Assembly (NCBI GenBank): GCA_024742285.1
Contig: JANSYR010000004.1
Location: 124,001-188,000 of the forward strand
Length of the DNA: 64,000 nt
Source: a bacterium
GTDB lineage: Bacteria > Myxococcota_A > UBA9160 > UBA4427
Reading direction: 5' to 3'
Shown: positions 16,739-25,710 of the stretch, piece after piece
Layout: every line of letters begins with the position of its first letter
How positions within the stretch are numbered: the first letter of the stretch is position 1
The notes under the pieces: generated by a model
What the model was told of the DNA's origin: nothing
The model's database searches: none
The model's input: the letters and a program-made list of their open reading frames with translations, nothing else
Translations under genes and position numbers: made by a program

Positions 16739-18205
16739 CTACTGCGTGCCGTCCACTTCGCGCCGAAGGATCTTCATCCGCTCGCCACCCTCGTAGATCT
16801 CGTGACCGAGGAGCCCGTTGATCAGCGCCGTCTCGGCGGGAGACCAGAGCGTCCCGGTCCGCGCGCCGAAGGTCGTGACGTCTTCGCCGCTCCGCGCGAG
16901 CTCGATCCGGAGGCGGTTCGTGCGGATCTCGGCCCGTCGGGCGGGATCGAGAGGCCCGAAGCTGCGCGTAGACAGCAGGATCGGCGGCGCATAGCGATTG
17001 CCCGCCGCGACCGGGCTCGCGCCGACGATCCGCCACGTCGACTCCGCGAAGGGGAAGAACGTCACGAGCGCTTCGACCTTGCCGCCGACGGGACCCGCGT
17101 GGATCGAGTAGCGGATGCCCTCGATCTCCCCGAGGCGGACCTTGTTCTTCTGCCGCACCTCGATGGAGACATCCTGGGAGAGCTCTTCCACGAAGTCGTC
17201 CGCGATCTCGACCAGGTCGCCCTTGGGCAGGTCCGAGGTGAGAAACACGACCGCGTCGCGGCGTGGAGACTGCGCACCGACGGCCTGGGCCGTGTTCTGG
17301 GTCGACCATCCGGGCGGGAAGCGCATCTGGAAGTCGAGCCCCGGGTGCAGGAAGTAGTCGCCGATGAAGACGCCGGTCTCCGGGCGCTCCCCGATCACCA
17401 TTCCGTCGATCCGGTCGAGCAGCCGTTTGCGGGTGTCGCCGAGGGACGGGTCCGGTGACCAACGAAGCTCCCGGGAACGCATCGCGTTCATCGAGGCACG
17501 CTCGCGGGAACCGGGATGGGTGTCGTAGAAGGTGGGGTTGCGCGGTGCCCCGATCAGCAGCCGCTCCCGCTGGTCGAGGCGGCGCATGAACGTGGACATG
17601 CCCATCGGGTCGTAGCCCGCCGCCGCGGCGAGGCGCTGACCCAGCTCGTCCGCCTCCCGCTCCATGTCGCGCCCGTAGGCCGCGAGCGTTTTCGCCCGCG
17701 TCCAGGGCATCGAGAGTTTCGGCAGGCTCCTGGCCACGGCCTGCTGCTGTTGCGAATGCCGGCGCGCCGCGTGGATGATCTCGTGCCCGATGACGTTGGC
17801 GAGCTCGTCCTCGGTGTTCGCGAGAGCGAGGAGACCACGCGAGACGAAGACGTAGCCGCCGGGGAGCGCGAAGGCGTTCGGCTCCATCTGGTCCACGATC
17901 GCGAACTTGTAGGCGAAGTCTCGGTACGGCAGGCCACGCAGGAGCTTCTTGCCGATCCGCTCGACGTAGGCGACGAGCTCCGGGTCGTCGAGCGTGCCGA
18001 TCTGCGCGGCGACCTGCTCCGCCCCTTCGCGGCCGACCCGGACGTTGTCCTGGGTCGTCATGATCACCGTCCGCCGACGTTCCTTGGCGCGCTCGTCGGC
18101 GGCTTCCTTGTTCCGCGAGCCCGACGACGCGCAACCGAAGCACGCCAGCAGAAGCGCGACGAGCACGACACCGACGAGGCGAGTCGACCTGCGAGAAGAC
18201 CTCAC
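16739..18205 (-). CDS. M48 family metalloprotease, lipoprotein
   Basis: A 488-residue Zn protease of the M48 family. The N-terminus has a signal peptide with lipobox LLAC (Cys about 22). The zinc motif HEIIH is at about 141-145, preceded by AFALPGGYVFVSRGLL, which is typical of the BepA/LoiP type that acts on outer-membrane proteins in the periplasm. The C-terminal half (about 260-488) is a substrate-side extension. Its ATG lies inside the stop codon of the solute-binding gene (ATGA), indicating coupling. It probably helps maintain the outer membrane. Confidence 0.88.
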   Translation of the reverse strand: MRSSRRSTRLVGVVLVALLLACFGCASSGSRNKEAADERAKERRRTVIMTTQDNVRVGREGAEQVAAQIGTLDDPELVAYVERIGKKLLRGLPYRDFAYKFAIVDQMEPNAFALPGGYVFVSRGLLALANTEDELANVIGHEIIHAARRHSQQQQAVARSLPKLSMPWTRAKTLAAYGRDMEREADELGQRLAAAAGYDPMGMSTFMRRLDQRERLLIGAPRNPTFYDTHPGSRERASMNAMRSRELRWSPDPSLGDTRKRLLDRIDGMVIGERPETGVFIGDYFLHPGLDFQMRFPPGWSTQNTAQAVGAQSPRRDAVVFLTSDLPKGDLVEIADDFVEELSQDVSIEVRQKNKVRLGEIEGIRYSIHAGPVGGKVEALVTFFPFAESTWRIVGASPVAAGNRYAPPILLSTRSFGPLDPARRAEIRTNRLRIELARSGEDVTTFGARTGTLWSPAETALINGLLGHEIYEGGERMKILRREVDGTQ

Positions 18206-19059
18206 GGCATCTCCGAGAGCCAGTCGCCCGCGCTCATCCAGTGCATCTTCAGCTGCATCAGCTCGCCCGTGTACTCGAGCGTGTTGAGGTAGTTCTGGAC
18301 GAGGTTCGCGAAGAGCGGCGAATTCGGAGGGAGCGCCACCCCGAGTGGCTCGGTCGTGAACGGGGCCGGCAGGGACGCCAGTCCGAGCCCCGGATGTCGG
18401 GCGAGCTGGAACTGCACGAAGGGGACGTCGGCGAAGAGACCGTCGATCTCTCCCGAGCTGATCTGCGCGACCGCCGCCCCCGCGTCCTCGAGCGGTATGT
18501 AGGTGGCGAGGGGAAAGAGATCGAGGATCAGCGCCTCGCCGGTCGAGCCTCGGAGCGCCGCCCAGCTTCTCTCCGCGGCGTTCATCGCCGAAGCATCTGC
18601 CAGGGAGTCGACGAGGTCGGCGCGAGAGAGGAGCGAAGAGCCCGAGATCATGTACGGCCCCGCGAACGCGACGCGGGCGTTGCGGGCCGGCGTGATCGTC
18701 AGGCTCGAGATCACGAGGTCGATCCGACCTGCTTCGAGGTTCGGGAGCAGCTCGGCGAAGGGCGTCTCCACCAGCTCGAGGTCGACCTGCATCGCGTCGG
18801 CGAGGGCCTGGGCGAGCTCGATGTCGAGCCCGATCAGATCCCCCCGTTGGTTCTTCATCGTGAGCGGGGGCTGGGTTCCCGACGTGCCGACGCGAAGCGT
18901 GCCTCGATCGATGATGTCGTGCAGGGCCTCGCGGTTCGCGGCGTCGGTCCCGAGGATCGAACCCGCCCCATTGCAGCCGAGCACGACGAGGAGAAGGGCG
19001 AGGAGCACGACGGGCAGTCGTGCGATCCGTCGCAACGGCGATCGGGAGTTCGGGTTCAT
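18202..19059 (-). CDS. Family 3 solute-binding lipoprotein
   Basis: A 285-residue periplasmic binding protein of the amino-acid ABC type. The signal peptide ends in a VVLGC lipobox. The family core includes TLRVGTSGTQPPLTMKN, DLIGLDIELAQALADAM and LVISSLTITPARNARVAFAG. It would bind a polar amino acid or similar ligand. No permease or ATPase gene adjoins it; instead it is coupled to an M48 protease, so a sensing or wall-related role is possible. Confidence 0.85.
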   Translation of the reverse strand: MNPNSRSPLRRIARLPVVLLALLLVVLGCNGAGSILGTDAANREALHDIIDRGTLRVGTSGTQPPLTMKNQRGDLIGLDIELAQALADAMQVDLELVETPFAELLPNLEAGRIDLVISSLTITPARNARVAFAGPYMISGSSLLSRADLVDSLADASAMNAAERSWAALRGSTGEALILDLFPLATYIPLEDAGAAVAQISSGEIDGLFADVPFVQFQLARHPGLGLASLPAPFTTEPLGVALPPNSPLFANLVQNYLNTLEYTGELMQLKMHWMSAGDWLSEMP

Positions 19060-19116
19060 GGTCGAGCTTTCTCCGGGTGTTTCGCGGACGAATAGTGAAT
19101 GGACGGTGCGACGACC

Positions 19117-19245
19117 TCAGGAGGGCGAGGACACCCGAACCTGGATCGTTCGGAGGACGGGGACCAGGCCCAGCGTGAGCACCGTAGCGAAGGCGAGACG
19201 GCCCGCGATCGGGACGGCCATAGCGTCGTAGAGGGGACCACGCGA
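19117..19245 (-). pseudogene. Remnant of an RND efflux permease C-terminus
   Basis: The minus frame ending at the TGA at 19117-19119 encodes RGPLYDAMAVPIAGRLAFAT and then VLTLGLVPVL. This matches the last transmembrane helix of RND pumps such as the one at 25711-28836 (there GGPMWEPMAIAIIFGLAF and VLTLGVVPVL). Upstream of about 19245 the similarity stops and no start or body remains. Only about 40 of roughly 1,040 residues survive, so this is a deletion relic. Confidence 0.7.
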
Positions 19246-19292
19246 GCGGCAGTCATGCGCGGGGTCCACTTTGTCGGTCGGGATCGGAGCCA

Positions 19293-20285
19293 TCACTCCG
19301 GACCACGCGCGCCCGGCAGACCCTCGCGGATTCGGCGGGAGAAATCGAGTGCGTCCCCCGCCGCGCGGGCCCGCTCCCCGATCTCACTGCGCGCCCGCAG
19401 CTCTTCGAAGGGCAGACGGGTGTCGAGATTCCCGCGCTCGTACCCCATCTCGTCGATGTAGCCGTTCACCAGCAGACGCCAGTCGAGGGGATTGCCCCGG
19501 GCGACGTGCTGGACGTGGTGCCGGATCGTCGTCGTGCAGTTGTGCGAGGCCGCGTTGTACCAGACCGGCTCCGTGCCGAGCGCGTTGATCTCCTCGAAGT
19601 AGTCGAGCAGGATCGCACGCGCGACGTCGGCGCGAACCGTCAGGCGGTAGAGATAGACCGTCTCTCCCCGATGGTTGGTCCTCAGGCCGACCAGGTCCCG
19701 CTCGTCCGCCACCACGTAGTAGACCTCGAACTGGCGGAAGAAGCCGAGCACCGCCGAGTAGGCTTCCCCCACTTCCTTTCGCGTCTCGATCGAGATCGCG
19801 AGGGGGCGCCCGTCTCCGAAGTCCCAGCTCGCGATCGTATGCGCGATGTGCGGCGAGCCCCAATAGGACAGGAACAGGTCGACGCCCTGGAGCTTCGAGA
19901 GGTCGTACTCCCGGGTCTCCCAGCGCTCCGTGTAGTCCTCCTCGGAGCGGTACTCGAAGTTGCGTACGTTGTGGACGACGAGCCGGTCACCGTCGATCTC
20001 GGCACGCGGCAGCTTTGCCACGTCCCGCAGCCATTCCCGGTCGTTGCTGGGCGCGAGAGAGAGCCACCACGCCACCACCACGACGAAGGGCACTCCGCTC
20101 AGCAGGACCCGTCGAACCGGTCCCCGGCCGAGTCTCGCCGCACCCGCAGCGGCGACGCCGTAGACCACGATCGACAGGACGGCTGCCGCTCGATTCGTAG
20201 GCCCGTCGATCCAGATCGCTGCCACGCTCCAGAGATGAACGAGGAGCATTCCCGGAGCGAGCAAAAGCGCGAGGAAGTTCCTCAC
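19293..20285 (-). CDS. DUF4105 (Lnb N-terminal-like) membrane protein
   Basis: A 330-residue protein. Residues 1-80 contain two or three hydrophobic segments. The rest is a DUF4105 domain, with VHNVRNFEYRSEEDYTERWE, WGSPHIAHTIASWDF and the Cys segment YNAASHNCTTTIRHH, the family's presumed catalytic site facing the periplasm. DUF4105 is the domain of the lipoprotein N-acyltransferase Lnb, though activity here is inferred. Its ATG overlaps the stop of the upstream lipoprotein hydrolase gene (ATGA), so the two are made together. Confidence 0.82.
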   Translation of the reverse strand: MRNFLALLLAPGMLLVHLWSVAAIWIDGPTNRAAAVLSIVVYGVAAAGAARLGRGPVRRVLLSGVPFVVVVAWWLSLAPSNDREWLRDVAKLPRAEIDGDRLVVHNVRNFEYRSEEDYTERWETREYDLSKLQGVDLFLSYWGSPHIAHTIASWDFGDGRPLAISIETRKEVGEAYSAVLGFFRQFEVYYVVADERDLVGLRTNHRGETVYLYRLTVRADVARAILLDYFEEINALGTEPVWYNAASHNCTTTIRHHVQHVARGNPLDWRLLVNGYIDEMGYERGNLDTRLPFEELRARSEIGERARAAGDALDFSRRIREGLPGARGPE

Positions 20286-22204
20286 GGGAGGTTGAGCTCT
20301 TCCGGTCCGCGCCGTTCGAGACCCACGTGCGACAGCAGGATCCGCCGCAGCTCACCGATCGTCCACGGATGATTCAGGCAGGAATGACCGCTCGGCACGA
20401 CGAGCTGAGACGACACGCCGTCGATCCGCGCGCTCTCGTACATCACGACGCCGTCGGAGGCCTTCCTTCGATCGCCCGCGTCCTCGAGGTCTGGATCGCC
20501 CCGTACCGCGATGATCGAATGGCTCGTGATCTGCGGAACGACCGGCTGCTCGACCAGCGCGGCGAGGAAGTCGTTCCCCGGCGACATGTTGTCGATCGAG
20601 CCCGAGGTGCGCGCGAGCTCGCGGCGCGACTGTGCCTCGGCGTCGTCCGTCGCGAGTTCGACGACCGCGTCGGCGACGGCGATCGGACTCCGCGCGAAAC
20701 GACCGATCCATTTCGCGATGCTGCGATTCGCCATGTAGCTCCCGCGATGGGGCGTCGCGATGAAGACGACGCGCTCGACCATGGGCAGCGGATCGACCAG
20801 GAGCGAGCCTTCGAGGATCTCGCGACTCTCCGGGTCCAGCTCGGCCTCCGCGGGCGGCTTGTCGCTGAGGAGTTGCCAGAGCGAGAGGCCCGCATCCACC
20901 GCCATCAGCTTGGTCAACAGGCCACCCTGGCTGTGACCGACGACGATCGTGCGTTGGAGTGCCGGATCGAGGCCATCGGGATCGAGGCTCGTGACCAGGT
21001 CGTCGATCGCGCGGCGAAGCAGCCAGGCCGAGTAGGCGACCGGATTGCCCGTGTTGTAGTCGAAGACCCAGAACTGGAACCGACTGCGGATCTCCGGATC
21101 GTTCGTCAGGTCGTTCACGACCTCCGCCCAGGTGTAGGCGCTCGAGAACGTGCCGTGCACCAGGACGACCGGAATCCGGCCCGGTCGATAGGGATCGAGC
21201 GAGACGAGTCCGTCCCGTGCCTGGGCGAGATCGCCGGCGAAGAAACGCTTCAGGTCCCTCCAGAGCGGATTGCGATCCGTCATCATCGACGCGATGGACG
21301 ACGTGGGCTCCATCTCCAGCGGAACGGTACGCCCTTCGATCTCGACCGTCTCGCCGTCCGGTGCCGCGTGGATCTCGAGTCGTGCGCGGACCACGCCAGT
21401 CTCGATCATCTCCTCGTTGCGCTCGAAACGAAGCAGCGCAGCGACGGGCAGGCGCAGACGCGGGCTCAGGTAGGCATCGCGACGATCATCGGGCGCGACC
21501 GGCTCGAGCACGGCAGCGAAAGGCGCGCCGAGGCCGCGCCAGCGATAGCGATTGCGAAGCCCGCGGACTTCGAGCTCGGACACGGGAACGAAGTCGACCA
21601 GCTTGCGATCACCCCAGACGAGACTCGACTCGTCCAGCGAGATCTCGAGCTCCCCGACCGGAAGCGGGATCGTCTCCGCCTCGAGGCGTACCTTGTCCGA
21701 GATCTGATCTACGAAAGCGAGCGTCACGCTCCGGTTGTAGAGATCAGCGGCGAGGCGCAATCGCGGATCGAAAGGATCGGGAGCCACGGCAGCGTTATTC
21801 GGAAAGAGGAAGAGCCAGGCGTAGAACGCGGCGGCAAGGAAATAGCGGCGGTCCCTGGTCTTCTCCGCGTGAGAAAAGCTCAGCTCCGCGAGGGAGATCA
21901 GGGTGCGCGCCGAGACGACTTCGCCCCGTTGGGCGTCTTCCAGAAGCAGTCGGTGCACGAGCTCGATCACGTCCGCGGGCCGCTTCGAGAAATCCGACTC
22001 GAGGTTGGCGAGACGCAGCACGTTCCGGGTCGGGTCGCTGAGATCCCTCGAATTCAGGATGCTCTGCGTGAGCTCGCGCTGGACGACGCGCGAATCCACG
22101 CGCTTGACGCCGATCGGCGAGGCGCAGGCGGAAGCGAAGAGCGCCACGACGAGGAGCAGGGCTGCGAACCGAACGGCCGGGACGGAGATGGATCGGGAAC
22201 GCAT
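20282..22204 (-). CDS. Alpha/beta hydrolase lipoprotein
   Basis: A 640-residue lipoprotein (signal peptide ending near FASAC). The first 320 residues are an unclassified domain. The C-terminal half is an alpha/beta hydrolase, with the oxyanion segment VVLVHGTFSSAYTW, the nucleophile elbow VVGHSQGGLL and a late SGHSCLNHP carrying the probable catalytic His. It is likely an esterase or lipase acting in the periplasm or on the outer membrane. Its ATGA overlap with the DUF4105 gene suggests a shared pathway in lipid or lipoprotein handling. A 15-bp palindrome sits about 70 bp upstream. Confidence 0.82.
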   Translation of the reverse strand: MRSRSISVPAVRFAALLLVVALFASACASPIGVKRVDSRVVQRELTQSILNSRDLSDPTRNVLRLANLESDFSKRPADVIELVHRLLLEDAQRGEVVSARTLISLAELSFSHAEKTRDRRYFLAAAFYAWLFLFPNNAAVAPDPFDPRLRLAADLYNRSVTLAFVDQISDKVRLEAETIPLPVGELEISLDESSLVWGDRKLVDFVPVSELEVRGLRNRYRWRGLGAPFAAVLEPVAPDDRRDAYLSPRLRLPVAALLRFERNEEMIETGVVRARLEIHAAPDGETVEIEGRTVPLEMEPTSSIASMMTDRNPLWRDLKRFFAGDLAQARDGLVSLDPYRPGRIPVVLVHGTFSSAYTWAEVVNDLTNDPEIRSRFQFWVFDYNTGNPVAYSAWLLRRAIDDLVTSLDPDGLDPALQRTIVVGHSQGGLLTKLMAVDAGLSLWQLLSDKPPAEAELDPESREILEGSLLVDPLPMVERVVFIATPHRGSYMANRSIAKWIGRFARSPIAVADAVVELATDDAEAQSRRELARTSGSIDNMSPGNDFLAALVEQPVVPQITSHSIIAVRGDPDLEDAGDRRKASDGVVMYESARIDGVSSQLVVPSGHSCLNHPWTIGELRRILLSHVGLERRGPEELNLP

Positions 22205-22273
22205 GAGGCCTCGCTGTCCAGAGTCGCGCCGGGTGTCGGATGACCGCGAAGCACTGACCGCCCGATCTCCGAC

Positions 22274-22288
22274 GGGTAGATTCTACCC
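22274..22288. promoter_or_regulatory. 15-bp palindrome upstream of the lipoprotein hydrolase
   Basis: GGGTAGA (22274-22280) and TCTACCC (22282-22288) are perfect inverted arms around one T. The site lies 70-84 bp upstream of the gene starting at 22204, within a 398-bp region that otherwise has few features. It is suited to binding a dimeric repressor, but no regulator is nearby. Confidence 0.4.
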
Positions 22289-22374
22289 TTCGCGATCGAA
22301 CCCACCACGAGACGGAGGCGACCCGCGCTCTCGGTTGGCGCACGCGTTCGGGACATCCTCCCCTGACGATCGGC

Positions 22375-22584
22375 GTGACCGAGTGCCTCCTCTTCGTCCC
22401 GTTGCTGATCTACGGGATCGCGCACCCTCGCCCGGTCGCCGAGGGGAAGCGCTTCTTCGCCGTCGCGAACGGGCGCCTGCCCTTCGCCGTCACGATCCTG
22501 GTCGCGACGAAGGCTTCGATCGGGAACGGCTACCCGTTCCTCGCGACGTGCACGACGGCGCCCGGTTTCGACCAGGCCATGTGA
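22375..22584 (+). CDS. Doubtful 69-aa ORF or gene fragment in a long intergenic gap
   Basis: A GTG-started frame of 69 residues begins TECLLFVPLLIYGIAHPRPV and ends GYPFLATCTTAPGFDQAM. Nearly every codon ends in G or C, so it looks coding on this strand, and the N-terminus is hydrophobic. There is no ribosome site and I recognise no family. It may be a relic of a larger membrane protein gene. The rest of the 22205-22602 region shows only the 22274 palindrome. Confidence 0.3.
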   Translation: MTECLLFVPLLIYGIAHPRPVAEGKRFFAVANGRLPFAVTILVATKASIGNGYPFLATCTTAPGFDQAM

Positions 22585-22602
22585 CGTGCGAGGCGCCAAA
22601 CG

Positions 22603-23676
22603 TCACGAAACCGCGCTCTCGGATTCACCGTCCGCGCGCAGCCAGGCGAGAAGCAGGTCGTTCACGAGCACCACGACGATTGCACCGGTGAAGAGGCCGA
22701 GAAACCCACTCGCCGCGAAGCCGCCGAGGGCTCCGATGAAGATCACGAGCATCGGGGCTTCGACGCCACGACCCATCAACAGAGGCTTGAGCACGTTGTC
22801 GGCCAGCATGACCGGCACCATGTACGCCGCGAGCAGGCCGGCCTCGAGCACGGGCATGGCGGAGAACTGGTAGATCACGATCGGGATGACCACGATGCCC
22901 ATGGGCAGCTGGATGATGCCCAGGATCAGGCAGACGAGAGCCCAGACGCCGGCGAAGGGGACGTCCGCGACGAGCAGCCCGAGCCCCACCAGGACGGACT
23001 GGATGATCGCGACGCCGACCACGCCGGCGGCGACGCCGCGGACCGTCTGCTCGCTGAGCAGGAGCAGGCGTTCGCCCGATTGGGGCGCCAGCCGATCGAA
23101 GAGAGCCCTCGCGAACCCGGTCGTCCGCTCCCGCTGGGCGAGCAGGAAGCCGGCCAGGATCAGGGAGCCCGCGAACTCGAGGAGCGCCAGCACGGCCGCG
23201 CCGGCCGCGCGCACCAGACTGGCGCCCAGCTCGACCAGGCGATTCGATGAGCGTTTCAGTACCGCATCGACGTTGGTCGAGGCCTGACTCCACGTATCGA
23301 AGACGCGCTCGCCGACCACGGGCCATTCCTTCACCGAAGCGGGCGGCGGCGGGATCTCGATCTCGCCGTCGGCGACCTCCTGGGCCACTTCGTACGCCGT
23401 CGTGCCGAGCGCGTCACCGAGCAGGAAGCTGGGCACCACGATGAAGAGCAGCGCACCGAGGGTGAGCACCGCGGCGGCTCGCCCGGCCGCGTCGCCCAGG
23501 CGCTGCTTCAACCAGAGATGGGCGGGACCGAGCGCGACCGCCAGGATGATGCCCCAGACGAGGATCTCGAGGAACGGCGCGATCGCACGGATCGTCATGT
23601 AGAGCAGGACGCCGAGCACGCCGAGTCGGATCACGATCTCGAAGAGCCGATGGGATTCGAATTCTCTCTCGGGCAT
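22603..23676 (-). CDS. AI-2E family transporter (second copy, diverged)
   Basis: A 357-residue polytopic membrane protein. Helices are at about 12-60, a soluble stretch with IPPPPASVKEWPVVGERVFD is at about 105-130, and a C-terminal helix block is at about 190-345. That block contains VPFAGVWALVCLILGIIQLP and ends LGLFTGAIVVVLVNDLLLAW. This is the AI-2E outline of a small-molecule exporter or cation exchanger. It differs clearly from the copy at 11854. It is transcribed alone. Confidence 0.85.
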   Translation of the reverse strand: MPEREFESHRLFEIVIRLGVLGVLLYMTIRAIAPFLEILVWGIILAVALGPAHLWLKQRLGDAAGRAAAVLTLGALLFIVVPSFLLGDALGTTAYEVAQEVADGEIEIPPPPASVKEWPVVGERVFDTWSQASTNVDAVLKRSSNRLVELGASLVRAAGAAVLALLEFAGSLILAGFLLAQRERTTGFARALFDRLAPQSGERLLLLSEQTVRGVAAGVVGVAIIQSVLVGLGLLVADVPFAGVWALVCLILGIIQLPMGIVVIPIVIYQFSAMPVLEAGLLAAYMVPVMLADNVLKPLLMGRGVEAPMLVIFIGALGGFAASGFLGLFTGAIVVVLVNDLLLAWLRADGESESAVS

Positions 23677-23738
23677 GATCGGATTCCTCCGTAGGGTCGG
23701 CCTCGACCGACTCGTCCTCTCTCTTCTCTATATCGCGT

Positions 23739-24262
23739 TCAGAAGACCAGGCTGAGACCCACCGTCAACCGGAAGTCATTTCGATTCGGGCGCTGCCCGT
23801 CTTCGTCGCGCTCGGGCTCCTCGACTCGATCCGGATATCCGCCGACAGCCAGGTGGATGTCCTGGGGGAAGTCGAACCGGGTCCATGCTCGGTGGTTGTT
23901 CGCGGTGCCGTCTCCCTCCGTCTTGCTGAAGGCTCCGTTGGACCTCGTCGTCCACCGCGTGAAGGCGGTGCGCCGGTCCAGCTTCGCGCTGGCCGTCGAG
24001 GCTGCCTGGTCCGTTTTGCCCGAGCGAGCAGCGGGATTGGCCCGACCTGTATACGCCAGTCTCTCCGCTCCTCCTCCGAGGTGTAGTCGATGCTGCGAAG
24101 CTCGTCCGCCGAGAATTCGAGCGGCCCGTCCTGAGGCGTGACGACCCGAACGGTGCCGTCCCGCAGCTCGCCCGTCCCGGCGTAGATCCGGTCTCCCTCG
24201 ATACGAAAGACCCGCGGTCGCGCGAGGCGCAGCTCGATGACGTTCTCCTCGACGGATCCCAT
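23739..24262 (-). pseudogene. Broken DUF481/YdiY-type outer-membrane barrel gene
   Basis: Two minus frames together spell one protein. The first, from an ATG at 24262, gives GDRIYAGTGELRDGTVRVV and ADELRSIDYTSEEERRDWRI. After about 24050 the match continues in the next frame with ARSGKTDQAASTASAKLDRR and ends LTVGLSLVF at 23739, a typical outer-membrane C-terminus. A one-base loss at GTCGGGCC (about 24040-24047) explains the switch. The barrel is also too short: ANNHRAWTRF runs straight into DFPQDIHLAV, so roughly 120 residues seem missing. A sequencing error could account for the frameshift but not for the shortening. Confidence 0.65.
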
Positions 24263-24538
24263 GAGAGTCTTTCTGCGCCCCGAAGCGACGCCCGATACGA
24301 GGAAGCCAACGCTGGGTTCTCCGATCCCCGGACCGCAGGGAGTCGAGATGACCTCGACCTCCCGGTGGCCGACGGGAACTCTCGCGAACCAGACCTCGAC
24401 GGCAACGCCTGTGTCCACCGGACCCCTCGGACAGCATGGCGTCCCATCCGATCGTCGAGGGCCCAGCTGCCACCAAAGCAAGGCGGGGGGACCACGGTCC
24501 CACGACCTCCAGGGTCGCGGAGCTATGCTGCTCGCGAG

Positions 24539-25696
24539 ATGGCGATTATCCCTCCTTCGTCCGACCTGCTCCCCGCCCGAGCCGCCGTCCGCGGCCCGAA
24601 CGCCACGCGACGCGCCGTCCTTCTCCTCGTCGGCGGTCTGGCGACCACGCTCGCCGGTTGCTCGGAGACCGACGTCATTGCCGACCCCGTCGTCCGGCCC
24701 GTCCTCGTCCATCCGGTCGCGCCCGGATCCGACGTGACGGAACGGCGCTTCCCCGCCCGCGCACGGGCTGGCAGCGAATCCGAGTTGAGCTTCAAAGTGG
24801 CGGGACAGATCCGCGAGCTCTTCGTCTCCGTGGGCGAGACCGTGCGCCAGGGTCAAGTCATCGCAGCGCTCGACGACAGCGATCTCAAGCTGGAGCTGCG
24901 CCAGGCGGAGGCCGGCTACGCCGAGGCCAGCGCCCGCGACCGCAACGCGCAGGCGGAGTACGAACGGACGAAGGTGCTCCATGATCGAGACGCGACCTCG
25001 GACAACCAGCTGGAGGCCGCGGAAACCGAGGCCGTGTCGGCCCGAGCCCACCTGCAGGCCCAGGCCCAGGCCGTCGCGCTCGCCCGCTCGAGGTTGGGCT
25101 ACGCCGAGCTGCACGCGCCGACGGACGGCTTGATCGCTTCGGCGCCGGTCGAGCGCAACGAGAACGTGAACATCGGCACGCCGATCGTCATCCTCAACGC
25201 CGGAGGACGTCCCGAGCTCGCATTCACCGTACCCGAGAGCGTGGTCGGCTCCGTGGAGCGCGGGATGCCCGCCACGGTCCGCTTCACGACCCTCCCGGAC
25301 ACGGTCTTCCCCGCCGAGATCGTCGAGATCGGCGTCAGCTCGGGGCGTGTTGCCTTTCCCGTGACCGCGCGCCTTCTGAACGGAGACGAGCGCATCCGCT
25401 CGGGCATGGTGGCCGAAGTGACCATGCGATTCTCGCGTGAACGCGGCGAAGGTCCCCCCAAGCTGATGGTGCCGAGCTTCGCGGTCGCCGAGGACGCAGC
25501 GGGCCGGTTCGTCTACGTCGCCGAGCCGACCGAGGGCGAGCTCGCCCGTACGGAGCGTCGCGAGGTCGAGATCGGCGAGCTCACCACCGAGGGACTCGAG
25601 ATCGAGAAGGGTCTCGAGGCAGGAGACCAGGTCGTGATCGCCGGGCTCCGCTTCGTCGAGCCCGGACTGACCGTCCGCATCATGTACCGCGAATAG
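24539..25696 (+). CDS. RND efflux periplasmic adaptor subunit, lipoprotein
   Basis: A 385-residue membrane-fusion protein that links an RND pump to an outer-membrane channel. The signal peptide ends in lipobox LAGC (Cys about 41). The order is beta-barrel strand, lipoyl half (SFKVAGQIRELFVSVGETVR), coiled-coil hairpin (about 120-180), second lipoyl half (LHAPTDGLIASAPVERNENV), then barrel and membrane-proximal domains. It is 14 bp upstream of the pump gene. The 24263-24538 gap before it shows no clear promoter. No TolC-type gene is present. Confidence 0.9.
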   Translation: MAIIPPSSDLLPARAAVRGPNATRRAVLLLVGGLATTLAGCSETDVIADPVVRPVLVHPVAPGSDVTERRFPARARAGSESELSFKVAGQIRELFVSVGETVRQGQVIAALDDSDLKLELRQAEAGYAEASARDRNAQAEYERTKVLHDRDATSDNQLEAAETEAVSARAHLQAQAQAVALARSRLGYAELHAPTDGLIASAPVERNENVNIGTPIVILNAGGRPELAFTVPESVVGSVERGMPATVRFTTLPDTVFPAEIVEIGVSSGRVAFPVTARLLNGDERIRSGMVAEVTMRFSRERGEGPPKLMVPSFAVAEDAAGRFVYVAEPTEGELARTERREVEIGELTTEGLEIEKGLEAGDQVVIAGLRFVEPGLTVRIMYRE

Positions 25697-25710
25697 CGGA
25701 GCGAGACCGC

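Noticed and set aside
24343-24359. GTCGAG/CTCGAC inverted repeat before the RND adaptor
   Set aside because: Short, self-similar motif common at this GC content, and it lies within the decayed barrel's upstream frame; not distinctive.
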